From contig CAZOOV010000012.1 in assembly GCA_964581515.1 (NCBI GenBank), forward strand, positions 14,505-78,504: 64,000 nucleotides of DNA. Reading direction: 5' to 3'. Shown here in pieces: positions 49,409 to 58,892 of the stretch. The notes beneath the pieces are model-generated. The model searched no databases. It was not told the DNA's origin and saw only the letters and a program-made list of their open reading frames with translations. A program made the position numbers and the translations under genes. This DNA is from JACJVV01 sp964581515 (lineage in GTDB: Archaea; Nanobdellota; Nanobdellia; Woesearchaeales; JACJVV01). The first letter of the stretch is position 1. The number at the start of each line of letters is the position of its first letter.

Positions 49409-51118
49409 ATGGCTACTGCAGATACTAATAGATTCGAAAAACTGATTATACAACAAGGAAAGGAAATAAAAAAACTTTCTCAAAGAATTAAGGTTCTTGA
49501 ATCAAGAGCTTCAATTCCTACGCAAGAGACTTATGAAGAAGAGAAACCAGAACCTGTAAAAAAGGTCAAAAAAACTGATAAAGAAAATCCAACAAGTTTG
49601 TTTAAGGTCTTTGGAATTGTCGGTATAATCATGATTGTACTTGGTATGGTATATTTCTATAAGTATGCAGTTGATAATGGATGGATTGGTATCACAGGCA
49701 GGATAGCATTAGGTGTAATTGCATCATTTTTGATAATAGGTTTGGGATTATTCTTGTATAAGAAAGAATATTATAATTTTTCACAGATAATAGTGTCATG
49801 TGGTCTTGGTATTTTGTATTTTACAGTATTTGCAACATATCATTTTAAGACTTATAGAGACGCACTTGGAATGAATCTTATACTTAATACAATACTATTG
49901 CTTGTTATTATGGCAGGAGGCATGTTTTTAGGTATGAGACTTGATAGGAGGAGTATTGTATATTGGTCACTCGGACTTGGCTTTTTAGCAGCTTTTTTGA
50001 GCGGTATCAATGGTAATACACTTCATATTCTAATATATGTATTGTTAATTGATTTAATTGTACTTATAATTGCAAAATCTAAATCATGGTATATGGGAAT
50101 ACCTGCACAGATTTTGACATATATTGCTTTTATAATTTGGTTCTTCCAAGGTGTATATGATCCAAAAAGTATTCTTGGTCAGACAAGCATGCCTATGCTT
50201 ATGACATTCACTTTTTTAGGTGCTTATTATGTCATATTTACTCTGCTTTCATTTATACAAGCATCAGACTTCAAAGAAATAGAATGTAGCGCATTATCAG
50301 TGATTAATACAATATGTCTTGCAGGTTTTGGACTTGGAATAATTAATAAGTATGCTCCCGAGGCTAATGGGATATATCTTATCATTGTGGCTGCAATAAT
50401 ATTATTTGTAGGATCATTATCAAGGAAACTTGAGTTTGAGAATATATTTGATCTGCATTTCCTGGGCACATGTATACTTGTTGCAATTGCAATACCAGTT
50501 CAATTTGATAAGACAATCGTTACTGTGCTTTGGGTACTTATGACTCTTGGTCTTGCATATTCAGGACTTAAGATTGATCATAAACGTCTTTTTTATGTAG
50601 GTTATATAGGTTTTGTAATACCTTTTTTGAGGGTATTTTTATTTGATCTTTGGTTCCTTCGAAATGCTGTTGAGAGATGGCTGGCAGTCGGTTCATGTTT
50701 AGTTGGTCTGATTGTAATGCAAATATGGATAGCAAAGAAATTCTCATTTAGTAAAGCAAAAAGTGATATTTTTTACAATATCTATTCAATAGTCGGTATG
50801 GTCATTGCTATTTTTTGGGTAGCTCGAGAAGTGTACGCACTTAATATCTCCTGGGAGGGCAGTAATGTGCTTCTTTCAATATCATGGGCATTACTTGCAA
50901 TAGCATTTATTACATATGGTATGATTATGAGGAGAAAAATCTTTAATTGGGCAGGTGTAATATTATTTGGACTTGTTGTTGTGAAAGTATTGTTGATTGA
51001 TCTATCCAGCATGCAAAATATCCTTAGGGTTCTTGTCTTGATAATAGTGGGAGCTCTTGCATTGATAGGATCTTTTGTGTTTGTGAAGAATCGTGAAAAA
51101 ATAAAGGAGTACATGTAA
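49409..51118 (+). CDS. DUF2339-type multi-pass membrane protein
   Basis: 569 residues from ATG 49409, about 30 bp after a TATA-like TTTAAATATA; upstream in-frame ATG 49373 lies within that box. An N-terminal coiled coil (LIIQQGKEIKKLSQRIKVLE) and a charged linker precede about 16 hydrophobic helices. The plan (coiled coil, then FGIVGIIMIVLGMVYFYKYA and repeating helices) fits the DUF2339 predicted membrane proteins. The 51120 gene begins 1 nt after its stop; these two kinds of genes are found next to each other in bacteria too. Confidence 0.75.
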   Translation: MATADTNRFEKLIIQQGKEIKKLSQRIKVLESRASIPTQETYEEEKPEPVKKVKKTDKENPTSLFKVFGIVGIIMIVLGMVYFYKYAVDNGWIGITGRIALGVIASFLIIGLGLFLYKKEYYNFSQIIVSCGLGILYFTVFATYHFKTYRDALGMNLILNTILLLVIMAGGMFLGMRLDRRSIVYWSLGLGFLAAFLSGINGNTLHILIYVLLIDLIVLIIAKSKSWYMGIPAQILTYIAFIIWFFQGVYDPKSILGQTSMPMLMTFTFLGAYYVIFTLLSFIQASDFKEIECSALSVINTICLAGFGLGIINKYAPEANGIYLIIVAAIILFVGSLSRKLEFENIFDLHFLGTCILVAIAIPVQFDKTIVTVLWVLMTLGLAYSGLKIDHKRLFYVGYIGFVIPFLRVFLFDLWFLRNAVERWLAVGSCLVGLIVMQIWIAKKFSFSKAKSDIFYNIYSIVGMVIAIFWVAREVYALNISWEGSNVLLSISWALLAIAFITYGMIMRRKIFNWAGVILFGLVVVKVLLIDLSSMQNILRVLVLIIVGALALIGSFVFVKNREKIKEYM

Positions 51119-51119
51119 A

Positions 51120-52700
51120 ATGAAAAAATTAATTTCTTTTCTATTAGTATTATTTTTAGCAGTATTTTTTACAGTTCCTGTTATGGCTGAAATTGGTGAT
51201 TACAAATATTATAGGAATGTTGATACTAAAGGTGTTAATGAGCCTGTTTGGGTCAGTCTTGATACTGGAATCCTTGACAATTCAGAAAGTAATGGCAAGG
51301 ATATCCGTGTTGTGGGAAATAGTAAGTATCTTCCATATCATATAGATTATGAATCTGGAACAGCACCAGTCTTTATCGAGAAGATATCGGCTTCTTCTGA
51401 ACAACCAGATTATAGAGGACAAACATATATTGCTTCACATATGCTTGATGATTCAAGTTCAACATATTATCAAAATGATTTCTCAATAGATTCAAGTTCG
51501 ACAAATCTTGAGATAACTTTAGCTGGTGTGTATAAAGTTGAAAGTCTAAGTTTTAATTTTATTGATTCTCCTGTCAATATGTCTGTTTATGGGATTGTAG
51601 ATGGTAGTAAGAAATTCATATCTTCTTCTAAATCATCTTCAGTATCATTGAATTCCATCTATACTAACAGGTTGATTGTTGAAATAAAACATAGTGGCAC
51701 TGTGAAGATATCAAAAGTTGCTGTTTTCGGTGAAACTTTTGGTAAATTACTCTTTAAGCCAGAAAGTGATATCACTTCAATATATTATGGCATGGCAAAT
51801 GATGATGGTGTTACTTATGATACTGATGACTTGTACACTACTTCGTCAACAAAGACGTTACAATTGACAAGACAGTTCATCAATCCAGTTTATACTGGTG
51901 AAAAAGATGGTGGTGTTGATGATAATTGCGCTGGATTGGATAACCCTGATCAGAGTGATATAGATTCTGATGGTGTAGGAGATGCATGCGATAATTGTAT
52001 GTATACAAAAAATAATGATCAAAGAGATTCAGACAAAGATGGAATCGGTGATTCATGTGATAACTGTAGATATGAATCTAATTCAGATCAGCTTGACAAA
52101 GATCTTGATAATATCGGCTGGGTTTGTGATGATGATGATAATGATAGAGTTATGAATGATGAAGATAATTGTGTCAAGGGATATAATCCTGACCAAAAAG
52201 ATTTGAACAGAGATGGTATCGGTGAAGTATGTGATGATGATGATAATGACACCATAAAGAATTATATGGATTTGTGCCCTGGTGATTTTGACCCGACAAA
52301 TGCCGATACTGATAAAGATGGTAAAGGAAATGCATGTGATAATTGTCCTTCAATCTCAAACAGCAACCAACTTGATACAGATGGAGATGGTGAGGGTGAT
52401 GTCTGTGGTGATGATGATGGTGATGGCGTCGCTAATCAAAATGACAATTGTCCTAAAATACCTAACTCCAATCAGATAGATTATGATGGTGATGGGCTTG
52501 GTGATGAGTGCGATAATTGTCCTGAAGCTAAAAATGTTGGGCAAAAAGATATAGATAGGGATGGCAATGGTGATGCGTGCGACAGTGAAGAATCCAGGAT
52601 ACTTGAGAATCCGACTGTTGTATGGTCTATAATCATAATAGCTGCAGTCGCTTTACTCTTTGTTGCATTTTCTATGAAAGGAAAACCTGAGAAGAAATAA
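51120..52700 (+). CDS. Membrane-anchored protein with TSP3 calcium repeats (DUF3999-like N-terminus)
   Basis: 526 residues. Signal peptide (residues 1-23, ending VMAE). The beta-rich N-terminal domain (YYRNVDTKGVNEPVWVSLDT, then GKDIRVVGNSKYLPYHIDY) is like DUF3999 proteins and often partners with DUF2339 membrane proteins. Residues about 265-490 hold roughly ten TSP3-like loops such as DSDGVGDACDNC, DKDGIGDSCDNC and DTDGDGEGDVCGDDDGDG. One membrane helix (about 500-520) follows. TSP3 repeats bind calcium. It lies 1 nt after the preceding gene. Confidence 0.8.
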   Translation: MKKLISFLLVLFLAVFFTVPVMAEIGDYKYYRNVDTKGVNEPVWVSLDTGILDNSESNGKDIRVVGNSKYLPYHIDYESGTAPVFIEKISASSEQPDYRGQTYIASHMLDDSSSTYYQNDFSIDSSSTNLEITLAGVYKVESLSFNFIDSPVNMSVYGIVDGSKKFISSSKSSSVSLNSIYTNRLIVEIKHSGTVKISKVAVFGETFGKLLFKPESDITSIYYGMANDDGVTYDTDDLYTTSSTKTLQLTRQFINPVYTGEKDGGVDDNCAGLDNPDQSDIDSDGVGDACDNCMYTKNNDQRDSDKDGIGDSCDNCRYESNSDQLDKDLDNIGWVCDDDDNDRVMNDEDNCVKGYNPDQKDLNRDGIGEVCDDDDNDTIKNYMDLCPGDFDPTNADTDKDGKGNACDNCPSISNSNQLDTDGDGEGDVCGDDDGDGVANQNDNCPKIPNSNQIDYDGDGLGDECDNCPEAKNVGQKDIDRDGNGDACDSEESRILENPTVVWSIIIIAAVALLFVAFSMKGKPEKK

Positions 52701-52765
52701 GTTATTCTTATTTTATATTTTTTATATTTTTATCATATCTTTATTTTATCATTGAATTTTGATTT

Positions 52766-53434
52766 TTATTTGAATAATTCTTTTATTTTCTTATATGAGA
52801 TTTGTGAGAAACTATCTATGATTAAATCTGAATCATTTAATTCTTCTTTTGTATGATATCTTGTAAGGAAAGCAATTGCTTTCATATCTCCTCTTTTTGC
52901 AGCTTCTATTCCTGAATCAGAATCATCTATTACGACACATTTTTGTGGGTCTGTGTTGAGAGCTTTAGCTGTTGCAAGAAAGGTTTCTGGATGAGGCTTA
53001 TGGTTGTCTACATGTTCAGCTGTTATTATAGTTTTCATATATTTATCAAGGCCGAGTATATTTATAATTTCTTCAGCTCTTTTTCTTGTTGATGATGTTC
53101 CAACCGCCATAGGTATTCCTTTTTCTTTCATTTCATCTAAAAATGAGATTAAGTCAATATCTGGTTTGATATTCTTTATTGTCTCTTTTTCAATTGCCCA
53201 TGCTTCTCTTGAGAATTCCATAGTCTCATAGTCCATATTATATTTTTTATTCCATAATTTTAACTGATCCCTGAGAGACATACCTTTGACTTTCCCAAAA
53301 TCAGTATCACTAAGCTGAAAACCATGTTTTTTGAATATCAGGTTGAATGCATCTCTTATTATCCTAAGAGAATCAAGAAGTACACCATCCATATCGAATA
53401 TGATTGCGAATTCAGATTCTTTAGTATTTGCCAT
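52766..53434 (-). CDS. HAD-superfamily phosphatase (beta-phosphoglucomutase-like)
   Basis: About 222 residues from the ATG at 53434 (a further ATG at 53446 is possible). Motif I FDMDGVLLDS with nucleophile and acid Asp, motif II VGTSSTRKR, motif III Lys in HKPHPETF, motif IV VIDDSDSGIEAAKRG are all intact. This sub-type removes phosphate from small sugar phosphates or related molecules. Substrate not evident. Confidence 0.85.
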   Translation of the reverse strand: MANTKESEFAIIFDMDGVLLDSLRIIRDAFNLIFKKHGFQLSDTDFGKVKGMSLRDQLKLWNKKYNMDYETMEFSREAWAIEKETIKNIKPDIDLISFLDEMKEKGIPMAVGTSSTRKRAEEIINILGLDKYMKTIITAEHVDNHKPHPETFLATAKALNTDPQKCVVIDDSDSGIEAAKRGDMKAIAFLTRYHTKEELNDSDLIIDSFSQISYKKIKELFK

Positions 53435-53510
53435 ATTGTTTATCATTAAGTATAGCTTTATAACAATTTCTTCAAAAAACTATATAAATCATGTTTGAAT
53501 TGATGTAAAT

Positions 53511-54644
53511 ATGTCAGTCGTCACACCTTGGGAAGTCAAAGGAAATATAGATTATGATAAAGTTATATCTGAGTTTGGTGTCTCTAAGATAGATAATGCT
53601 CTTATGAGCAGGATTGAGAAGCATGCTAAGAAAAAAGGCAAAGAACTTCATCATTTTCTCAGGAGAGGCATATTCTTTGCTCATAGGGATCTTAAATTTG
53701 TTCTAGATGAGCTTGATAAGGGAAATAAATTCTTTCTTTATACAGGAAGAGCACCATCAGGACATACGCATATGGGTCATCTAGTTCCATGGATGTTCAC
53801 TAAATGGTTGCAAGATGTATTTGATGTGGAATTATGGTTCCAATTCCCAGATGATGAGAAATTTCTCTTTAAGAGAGAATTATCACTTGATGATACAAAG
53901 AAATTTACATATGAAAACATGCTTGATGTAATCGCTATTGGTTTTGATCCAAAGAAGACTTTTTTTATTGTTGATACAGAACATGCAGGCATAATGTATA
54001 AGGAAGCGCTTAAAGTTGCTAAGTTCATTACTTTCTCAACAACTAAATCTGCATTTGGGTTTGGCAATGATATGAATATTGGAGCAATATTCTATACTGC
54101 AATGCAGGCAGTACCAGCATTCTTGCCAAATGTGCTTGATGGTGGTAAAAGACCATGTTTAATACCTCATGCTATTGATCAGGATCCACATTTTAGGATA
54201 AGTAGGGATGTAATTCCTAAGGTCGGCTATAATAAGCCTGGAAGTATACAATGCAGATTCTTGCCAGGACTTGGTGGTATGGCAGCAGATGGTAAAATGT
54301 CAACTTCTTCAGGTGATAATGCTACTGTCTTTACGGTAGATGATGAAAAAACTGTAAAAAAGAAGATAAACAAATATGCTTTCTCAGGCGGTCAACCAAC
54401 TGTTGAAGAGCATAGAGAGAAAGGTGGAAATGCAGATGTAGATGTCTCATATCAATGGCTTACATTTTTTGAAGAAGATGACGATAAACTTAAGAAAATA
54501 TATGAAGATTATACTTCTGGTGAATTATTATCAGGAGAATTGAAAGCAATATTGATAGATAAAATTAATGGATTTTTAAAAGGTCATCAGAAAAGAAGAG
54601 AAGAAGCAAAAAAACAGATTGATCAGTATGTATATAAGATTTGA
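53511..54644 (+). CDS. trpS: Tryptophanyl-tRNA synthetase, archaeal/eukaryotic type
   Basis: 377 residues. LYTGRAPSGHTHMGHLVPWM includes the HIGH-like motif; GKMSTSSGDN is the KMSKS counterpart. EVKGNIDYDKVISEFGVSKI is the N-terminal part specific to the archaeal/eukaryotic class. It charges Trp to tRNA. The last codons overlap a TATA-like box for the structured RNA candidate downstream. Confidence 0.94.
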   Translation: MSVVTPWEVKGNIDYDKVISEFGVSKIDNALMSRIEKHAKKKGKELHHFLRRGIFFAHRDLKFVLDELDKGNKFFLYTGRAPSGHTHMGHLVPWMFTKWLQDVFDVELWFQFPDDEKFLFKRELSLDDTKKFTYENMLDVIAIGFDPKKTFFIVDTEHAGIMYKEALKVAKFITFSTTKSAFGFGNDMNIGAIFYTAMQAVPAFLPNVLDGGKRPCLIPHAIDQDPHFRISRDVIPKVGYNKPGSIQCRFLPGLGGMAADGKMSTSSGDNATVFTVDDEKTVKKKINKYAFSGGQPTVEEHREKGGNADVDVSYQWLTFFEEDDDKLKKIYEDYTSGELLSGELKAILIDKINGFLKGHQKRREEAKKQIDQYVYKI

Positions 54645-54652
54645 TGACAAAT

Positions 54653-54772
54653 AAAAAGTCTGTTTGCACGGCGAAACGAGAAATCTAAGATTTCTGGTGT
54701 TTATTATCATAAACTATTATAATTATCCTTTTTTAGGATAATTATCGCCTCATAAGGCAAAGCTGACTTTTT
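54653..54772 (+). ncRNA. Candidate structured RNA (120 nt, closed multi-hairpin fold)
   Basis: AAAAAGTC (54653-54660) pairs with GACTTTTT (54765-54772), closing four internal hairpins: AGAAATC/GATTTCT (54679-54695), GTTTAT/ATAAAC (54699-54714), an 11-bp arm (54719-54729 with 54735-54745) and GCCT/AGGC (54747-54758). TATATAAG (54631-54638) is about 25 bp upstream of the first paired base and lies within the trpS 3' end. No known class matched by eye (SRP, RNase P, tRNA, C/D). An unclassified small RNA is the best call; function unknown. Confidence 0.55.
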
Positions 54773-54846
54773 ACAAACATTTTAGGATAAACTATATAAA
54801 TCTCATAATTTAATATCTTTTAATATTTTAAAAAAAGGGTGATTAT

Positions 54847-55113
54847 ATGGCTGAAGAAAACAGGATTATTACTCCATTGAGTTCAACGTTTATGCTTACA
54901 AGCATTATTGGTTTCTTAGTCTCAGCTTTTTTTATACCTACAATGTTTGATCCAGTTACTGAGGCAGGACTTTATTATGGTTCTATTGACTTTGCATTTG
55001 CTTTTGGACTGATATTTGTCTTGATGTTTATTGCTTCGTTAATATCAATGAATGCATCAATCGATGAGATGGAACATTTACATATAGATGAAAAAAGAAG
55101 GGTTAAAATATAA
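54847..55113 (+). CDS. Small two-helix membrane protein (88 aa)
   Basis: Two hydrophobic helices (about residues 13-31 and 47-68) with a charged C-terminus (DEMEHLHIDEKRRVKI). ACTATATAAATCT (about 54789-54801) is a TATA box and AAGGGTGAT is the ribosome-binding site. No family was recognised. Confidence 0.6.
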   Translation: MAEENRIITPLSSTFMLTSIIGFLVSAFFIPTMFDPVTEAGLYYGSIDFAFAFGLIFVLMFIASLISMNASIDEMEHLHIDEKRRVKI

Positions 55114-55164
55114 TTTTTTTAATTATCTTATATTATTGAAAATCTCACTGGTGGATCTATAATA

Positions 55165-55184
55165 CCCCACGTTTTAATGTGGGG
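55165..55184. other. CCCCAC/GTGGGG hairpin, possible IS200/IS605-end relic or terminator
   Basis: CCCCAC (55165-55170), loop of 8, GTGGGG (55179-55184), GC-rich in an AT-rich 289-bp spacer. Short hairpins of this kind mark ends of IS200/IS605-family elements, but no transposase gene is near; it could also be a transcription terminator. Apart from this and the inverted repeat below, the spacer 55114-55402 shows nothing else recognisable. Confidence 0.3.
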
Positions 55185-55352
55185 ATAGGATGAATAGTTA
55201 GTGAGGTATATTTTTGTTATTATCATTTTTAATTTGTTTATTCATTAATCAATATGATTAAACAATACATAATTTAATTGTGCATAATCAAACTGTCATA
55301 ATAAATAGTATATGATGAAATCATGTATAATCAAATAATAATACGAAAGAAT

Positions 55353-55374
55353 AGATTTGTAATAACACAAATCT
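55353..55374. promoter_or_regulatory. Inverted repeat abutting the TATA box of the 55403 gene
   Basis: AGATTTGT, AATAAC, ACAAATCT: eight base pairs that end where TTTATATAAG (55374-55383) begins; the ATG at 55403 lies at leaderless distance. Location suggests a transcription-factor site. Confidence 0.4.
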
Positions 55375-55402
55375 TTATATAAGCCTAAAAAGCACTAACA
55401 AA

Positions 55403-56023
55403 ATGACCTGGAAAAAGCTTCTCGATACAAAAGAATTAATTGCTTACGAAAAATCTACTAAAATTTCTAAAGTAAGAATTGAAGCACGGTATAAAAAATG
55501 TCGTTGGAGAATATATAAAACATATAATTTTAAAGATAATGGTGAATGGGTAAGCCATGTTAAGGAATATATAGCTACTTCTCTTGACGAGGCTAAAGAT
55601 CTTGTAACTGAGCTTAAGAAAGAGAAGGATGTTTTGCTTGAAGATGTTAATACAACCGGAGTTATGAGACTTGATCTTAAAAGGTGCTATAAAGAAGATT
55701 TTGTAGAGAAATGGAAATTTACGATAGATGACTTCAATTATGACAATTTCGTAATTATACGGTATGATTCCGAAGTTAAAATGGATATTGTCTTACATGA
55801 TAGATATAATGATATTGAAAAACAGATACTTGAAAAACTTATAAGTACTCTTGGCCTAAAAGATGTCAGTAATAAGATTAGATATGACTTCTTTTATTTT
55901 AAGAAACATTCTGCAAAAAGAAGGATTTATCAAAAGCTAGAAGATAAAGAGCTTGTTGCTCAATTTGAATTTAATTTAGGTAATATGAATAATCAAGGTA
56001 ATTTAGATACTAACAAAGAATAA
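55403..56023 (+). CDS. Unknown basic alpha/beta protein (206 aa)
   Basis: 206 residues without signal or membrane segment. The basic N-terminal half (KISKVRIEARYKKCRWRIYK) and a C-terminal half with helices and strands suggest a two-domain soluble protein. An excellent TATA box with inverted repeat upstream indicates regulated leaderless expression. No family recognised. Confidence 0.55.
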   Translation: MTWKKLLDTKELIAYEKSTKISKVRIEARYKKCRWRIYKTYNFKDNGEWVSHVKEYIATSLDEAKDLVTELKKEKDVLLEDVNTTGVMRLDLKRCYKEDFVEKWKFTIDDFNYDNFVIIRYDSEVKMDIVLHDRYNDIEKQILEKLISTLGLKDVSNKIRYDFFYFKKHSAKRRIYQKLEDKELVAQFEFNLGNMNNQGNLDTNKE

Positions 56024-56074
56024 ATAAAGTTTTAATAAATATAAAAAAAGTTGATTAAAAGAGGTTGATTTTTT

Positions 56075-56878
56075 ATGGTAAAGAAAAAAGAGGTAAAGAA
56101 GTCTTCTATTAAATCAAAGAGCAAAGTAAGTTCTAATAAAAAAACATCTAAAAATAAAAGTTCTAAAAGTAAAAACAGTAAAAAAGGAATTACTGGAAAA
56201 AAAGCAAAAACTACTGCATCAAAAAAAGCAAAAACAGATGTTAAAAGTAAAAGTAAAAGCAAAAGCAAAAGTAGGAGTAAAGTAAAAAAAATCCCTCTTA
56301 AAAAAATTCAATTACCTAAAGATACTGTTAAATGGATTGTGGGAATTGCTATTATTCTAGTTATTGTAATTCTTATTGGTAAATCCATTTCTCCAATGGG
56401 TCAAAAGGCAAAACATGGAGATATTGTAAAAGTAATGTATACTGGAAAGCTTGATACAGGGGAAGTATTTGATACAAATATCAAAGAGGTTGCAGATGCA
56501 AATGGTATAACAAAACCAGGTTATGATCCTCTTAGATTCACACTCGGTAATAAACAAGTTATCCCTGGATTTGAAGCAGGAATCTTAGGTATGCGTGTTG
56601 GTGAGAATAAGATAATTGAGATTGATGCTAAGGATGCATACGGCGAGTATAGGGCAGATCTTGTTAAGACAATACCAAGGGAGCAGTTTGAACAGAGTTT
56701 TACTGATCTTCCTGAAATCTTTGAAGGTATGGAACTTGTATATTCTACACCTCAAGGAGAGCAAGGTGTTATGTACATAAAAAGCATAAGCCAACAGCTT
56801 ATCACTCTTGATTTCAACCATAAGCTTGCAGGAAAAAAACTGATATTTGAGGTACAGCTTGTTTCAATCGCTGAATAA
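56075..56878 (+). CDS. Membrane-tethered FKBP-type peptidyl-prolyl isomerase
   Basis: 267 residues. Residues 1-82 are almost only Lys and Ser (KSKSKVSSNKKTSKNKSSKS), like histone H1 tails. One membrane helix (about 88-108) follows, then an FKBP domain of the SlyD kind (GDIVKVMYTGKLDTGEVFDT, QVIPGFEAGILGMRVGENK, then the chaperone insert). The topology puts the basic tail in the cytoplasm and the isomerase outside, where it may fold surface proteins such as those of the large locus. Basic tails of this sort could bind DNA or the lipid surface. Confidence 0.85.
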   Translation: MVKKKEVKKSSIKSKSKVSSNKKTSKNKSSKSKNSKKGITGKKAKTTASKKAKTDVKSKSKSKSKSRSKVKKIPLKKIQLPKDTVKWIVGIAIILVIVILIGKSISPMGQKAKHGDIVKVMYTGKLDTGEVFDTNIKEVADANGITKPGYDPLRFTLGNKQVIPGFEAGILGMRVGENKIIEIDAKDAYGEYRADLVKTIPREQFEQSFTDLPEIFEGMELVYSTPQGEQGVMYIKSISQQLITLDFNHKLAGKKLIFEVQLVSIAE

Positions 56879-56883
56879 TTAGA

Positions 56884-58815
56884 ATGGATCTGAAGAAAAT
56901 AATCAATTATGTCTTGATTCTTATTTTTCTTCTAGTTCCATGTGTTATATGGTTCAAACATTTTCAGCCTTTTGTTGCAGCAAAAGATTTTATTTTTATT
57001 TCTCTTACATTAATCGCATTTACTTTATTGATAATCTCTTTTATCTCAGAGGGGAAATTGCGGATTAAGAGGGGTAAGATATATACAGCAGTTATTCTAT
57101 ATTATGTGTATAATGTCATTTCGTACTTTGTCTTTTCGTATACAAATGGTCATTATTTGTTTTTATTGACTTGTTTGGTAATGTTATTTTTTGTTGTGAG
57201 TTATGTTACCGATATGAACTATAGAAACATAATTCTTCATACTATTTTTATTGTAGCTCTTTTCTCTGCAATTTATGGGATTTCTCAGTTTATGGGGATT
57301 GATTATGGTCCTTTTAAGGATTATTTTGGCACTAGACTTGAACTGGGTACGAGAATTTTTACAATATTTGGAAACCCTAATTTGCAAGGAGGATTTGGAG
57401 TATTTGTTATACCTTTGATTGCAGCATTTTTTATGAAGCATTTTAAAGATAGTAAAAAAAGACTTTTAAGCATATATCTTGGTGTGACCCTGTTATTGTC
57501 TTTTATAGCACTTTTGATGTCTCAGACACGAGGTTCGTGGATTGCATTTGTAATAACGATGGTTCTTTTTGCTGGTATTATCATTGTTCAGAGGAAAAGA
57601 TCTTTTGTGAAGAAACATAGTGTTTTGGCATCTATTGTTGTATTGATTGTAATTGCTGCCGGTTTTGGTGGTTTTCAATTATTGAGGTCAAATGAAAAAC
57701 TGATAAATCCTATGACTGCTGATATAAGATTATATTATTATACAAATACGCTCGATATGGTAAAAGATGATCTTTTATTTGGGAAGGGTGTTGGGACATT
57801 CAATGTACATTATCCTACATATAGGGATAAGAGGGTTGCTTATCAGAAAGGTGAATTTGAGATGGAATATAGGGTTGAGCATGCCCATAATGAACATCTT
57901 GAATTATTAAGTGATCTTGGTATTGTTGGTTACGCTCTTTTCTTATGGGTGATTTTTGAAGCATTATATCTGCTTTTGAAAAGAAAAGATATAATATCTA
58001 TTGGGATGGCAGCTGCGATACTTGGACTTTTAATAGATGGTTTAATGTCACAAAATCTTAGATTCATAGTAATATCATCATTATTATGGTTGATGATAGG
58101 ACTAAGCACAATACTTCCTGATCAAGAGAATATTAAGAAGAAGTATAAGTTTAGTCTTATGAAAAGCGTGTTTTCTATTATTTTGATTGTTATTGTCGCT
58201 TTTCCAATAACTTCTGCTTATCGCACAATGCATTCTAATTATTTCATAAATCCAGGGACATTTTATTTTACAAATAATGATCCTAAATCTGCTGTGTATG
58301 CTTTTAGTCAGGCTTTGGAGAATGATCCTGATAATAAAAGAGCATTATATTACATAGCTCCTTCTTATAAGGGAATTAATCAACCAAATAAAGCTATTGA
58401 ATATTATATGGAACTTTTGGGTCATGACCCTAATTTTATACAGGCAAATTATAATTTAGCTCAGATATTCATTGAGACTAAAGATTTTGATAAGGCAGAA
58501 ACATATCTCAAGAAACAAATTGAAGTTAATAACATGCAATGGCAAGCTTATTATTATCTTGCAATTATAAATAATGAGGCAGGAAATAAATATGAGGCAT
58601 TGAATTATCTTGATGAAGTTGACGCAATTAATATTATTAAACCTATAAATAGAGATGATTATATTAAAATTCTTAAGATAAAGGCACAGGTATATTTAGA
58701 TGTACAGGAGTTTGATAAAGCTTTAGAAGTACTTGAAGAGTTGGATAAATTTACTGATGATGAAGCTATTGATCAGAATATTGAAATTGTTAAAGGAATT
58801 ATGGAAGGACAGTAA
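56884..58815 (+). CDS. O-antigen-ligase-like membrane protein with TPR domain
   Basis: 643 residues. About 11-12 helices; the central loop has TRIFTIFGNPNLQGGFGVF, LLMSQTRGSWIAFVI and VEHAHNEHLELLSDLGIVG, signatures of the Wzy_C/O-antigen ligase family that transfers polymerised glycans. After about residue 450 come four TPR-like repeats (AVYAFSQALENDPDNKRALY, AIEYYMELLGHDPNFIQANY, AETYLKKQIEVNNMQWQAYY, ALEVLEELDKFTDDEAIDQN). It is 5 nt after the FKBP stop. In archaea it may attach glycans to surface proteins or lipids. Confidence 0.82.
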   Translation: MDLKKIINYVLILIFLLVPCVIWFKHFQPFVAAKDFIFISLTLIAFTLLIISFISEGKLRIKRGKIYTAVILYYVYNVISYFVFSYTNGHYLFLLTCLVMLFFVVSYVTDMNYRNIILHTIFIVALFSAIYGISQFMGIDYGPFKDYFGTRLELGTRIFTIFGNPNLQGGFGVFVIPLIAAFFMKHFKDSKKRLLSIYLGVTLLLSFIALLMSQTRGSWIAFVITMVLFAGIIIVQRKRSFVKKHSVLASIVVLIVIAAGFGGFQLLRSNEKLINPMTADIRLYYYTNTLDMVKDDLLFGKGVGTFNVHYPTYRDKRVAYQKGEFEMEYRVEHAHNEHLELLSDLGIVGYALFLWVIFEALYLLLKRKDIISIGMAAAILGLLIDGLMSQNLRFIVISSLLWLMIGLSTILPDQENIKKKYKFSLMKSVFSIILIVIVAFPITSAYRTMHSNYFINPGTFYFTNNDPKSAVYAFSQALENDPDNKRALYYIAPSYKGINQPNKAIEYYMELLGHDPNFIQANYNLAQIFIETKDFDKAETYLKKQIEVNNMQWQAYYYLAIINNEAGNKYEALNYLDEVDAINIIKPINRDDYIKILKIKAQVYLDVQEFDKALEVLEELDKFTDDEAIDQNIEIVKGIMEGQ

Positions 58816-58861
58816 AAAATTGTATTTAGATTGATTGTATTTGGACTTAACTTTTACAAAA

Positions 58862-58872
58862 CCTTTAAAAAC
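58862..58872 (+). promoter_or_regulatory. TATA box of the SRP RNA
   Basis: CCTTTAAAAAC lies about 25 bp ahead of the predicted RNA start at about 58890. Confidence 0.5.
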
Positions 58873-58892
58873 AACGATTTCTTCTCTCTATC

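Noticed and set aside
54653..54772. RNase P RNA or tRNA identity for the structured RNA
   Set aside because: The conserved RNase P core sequences and a T-loop are missing and the length is too short for RNase P RNA.
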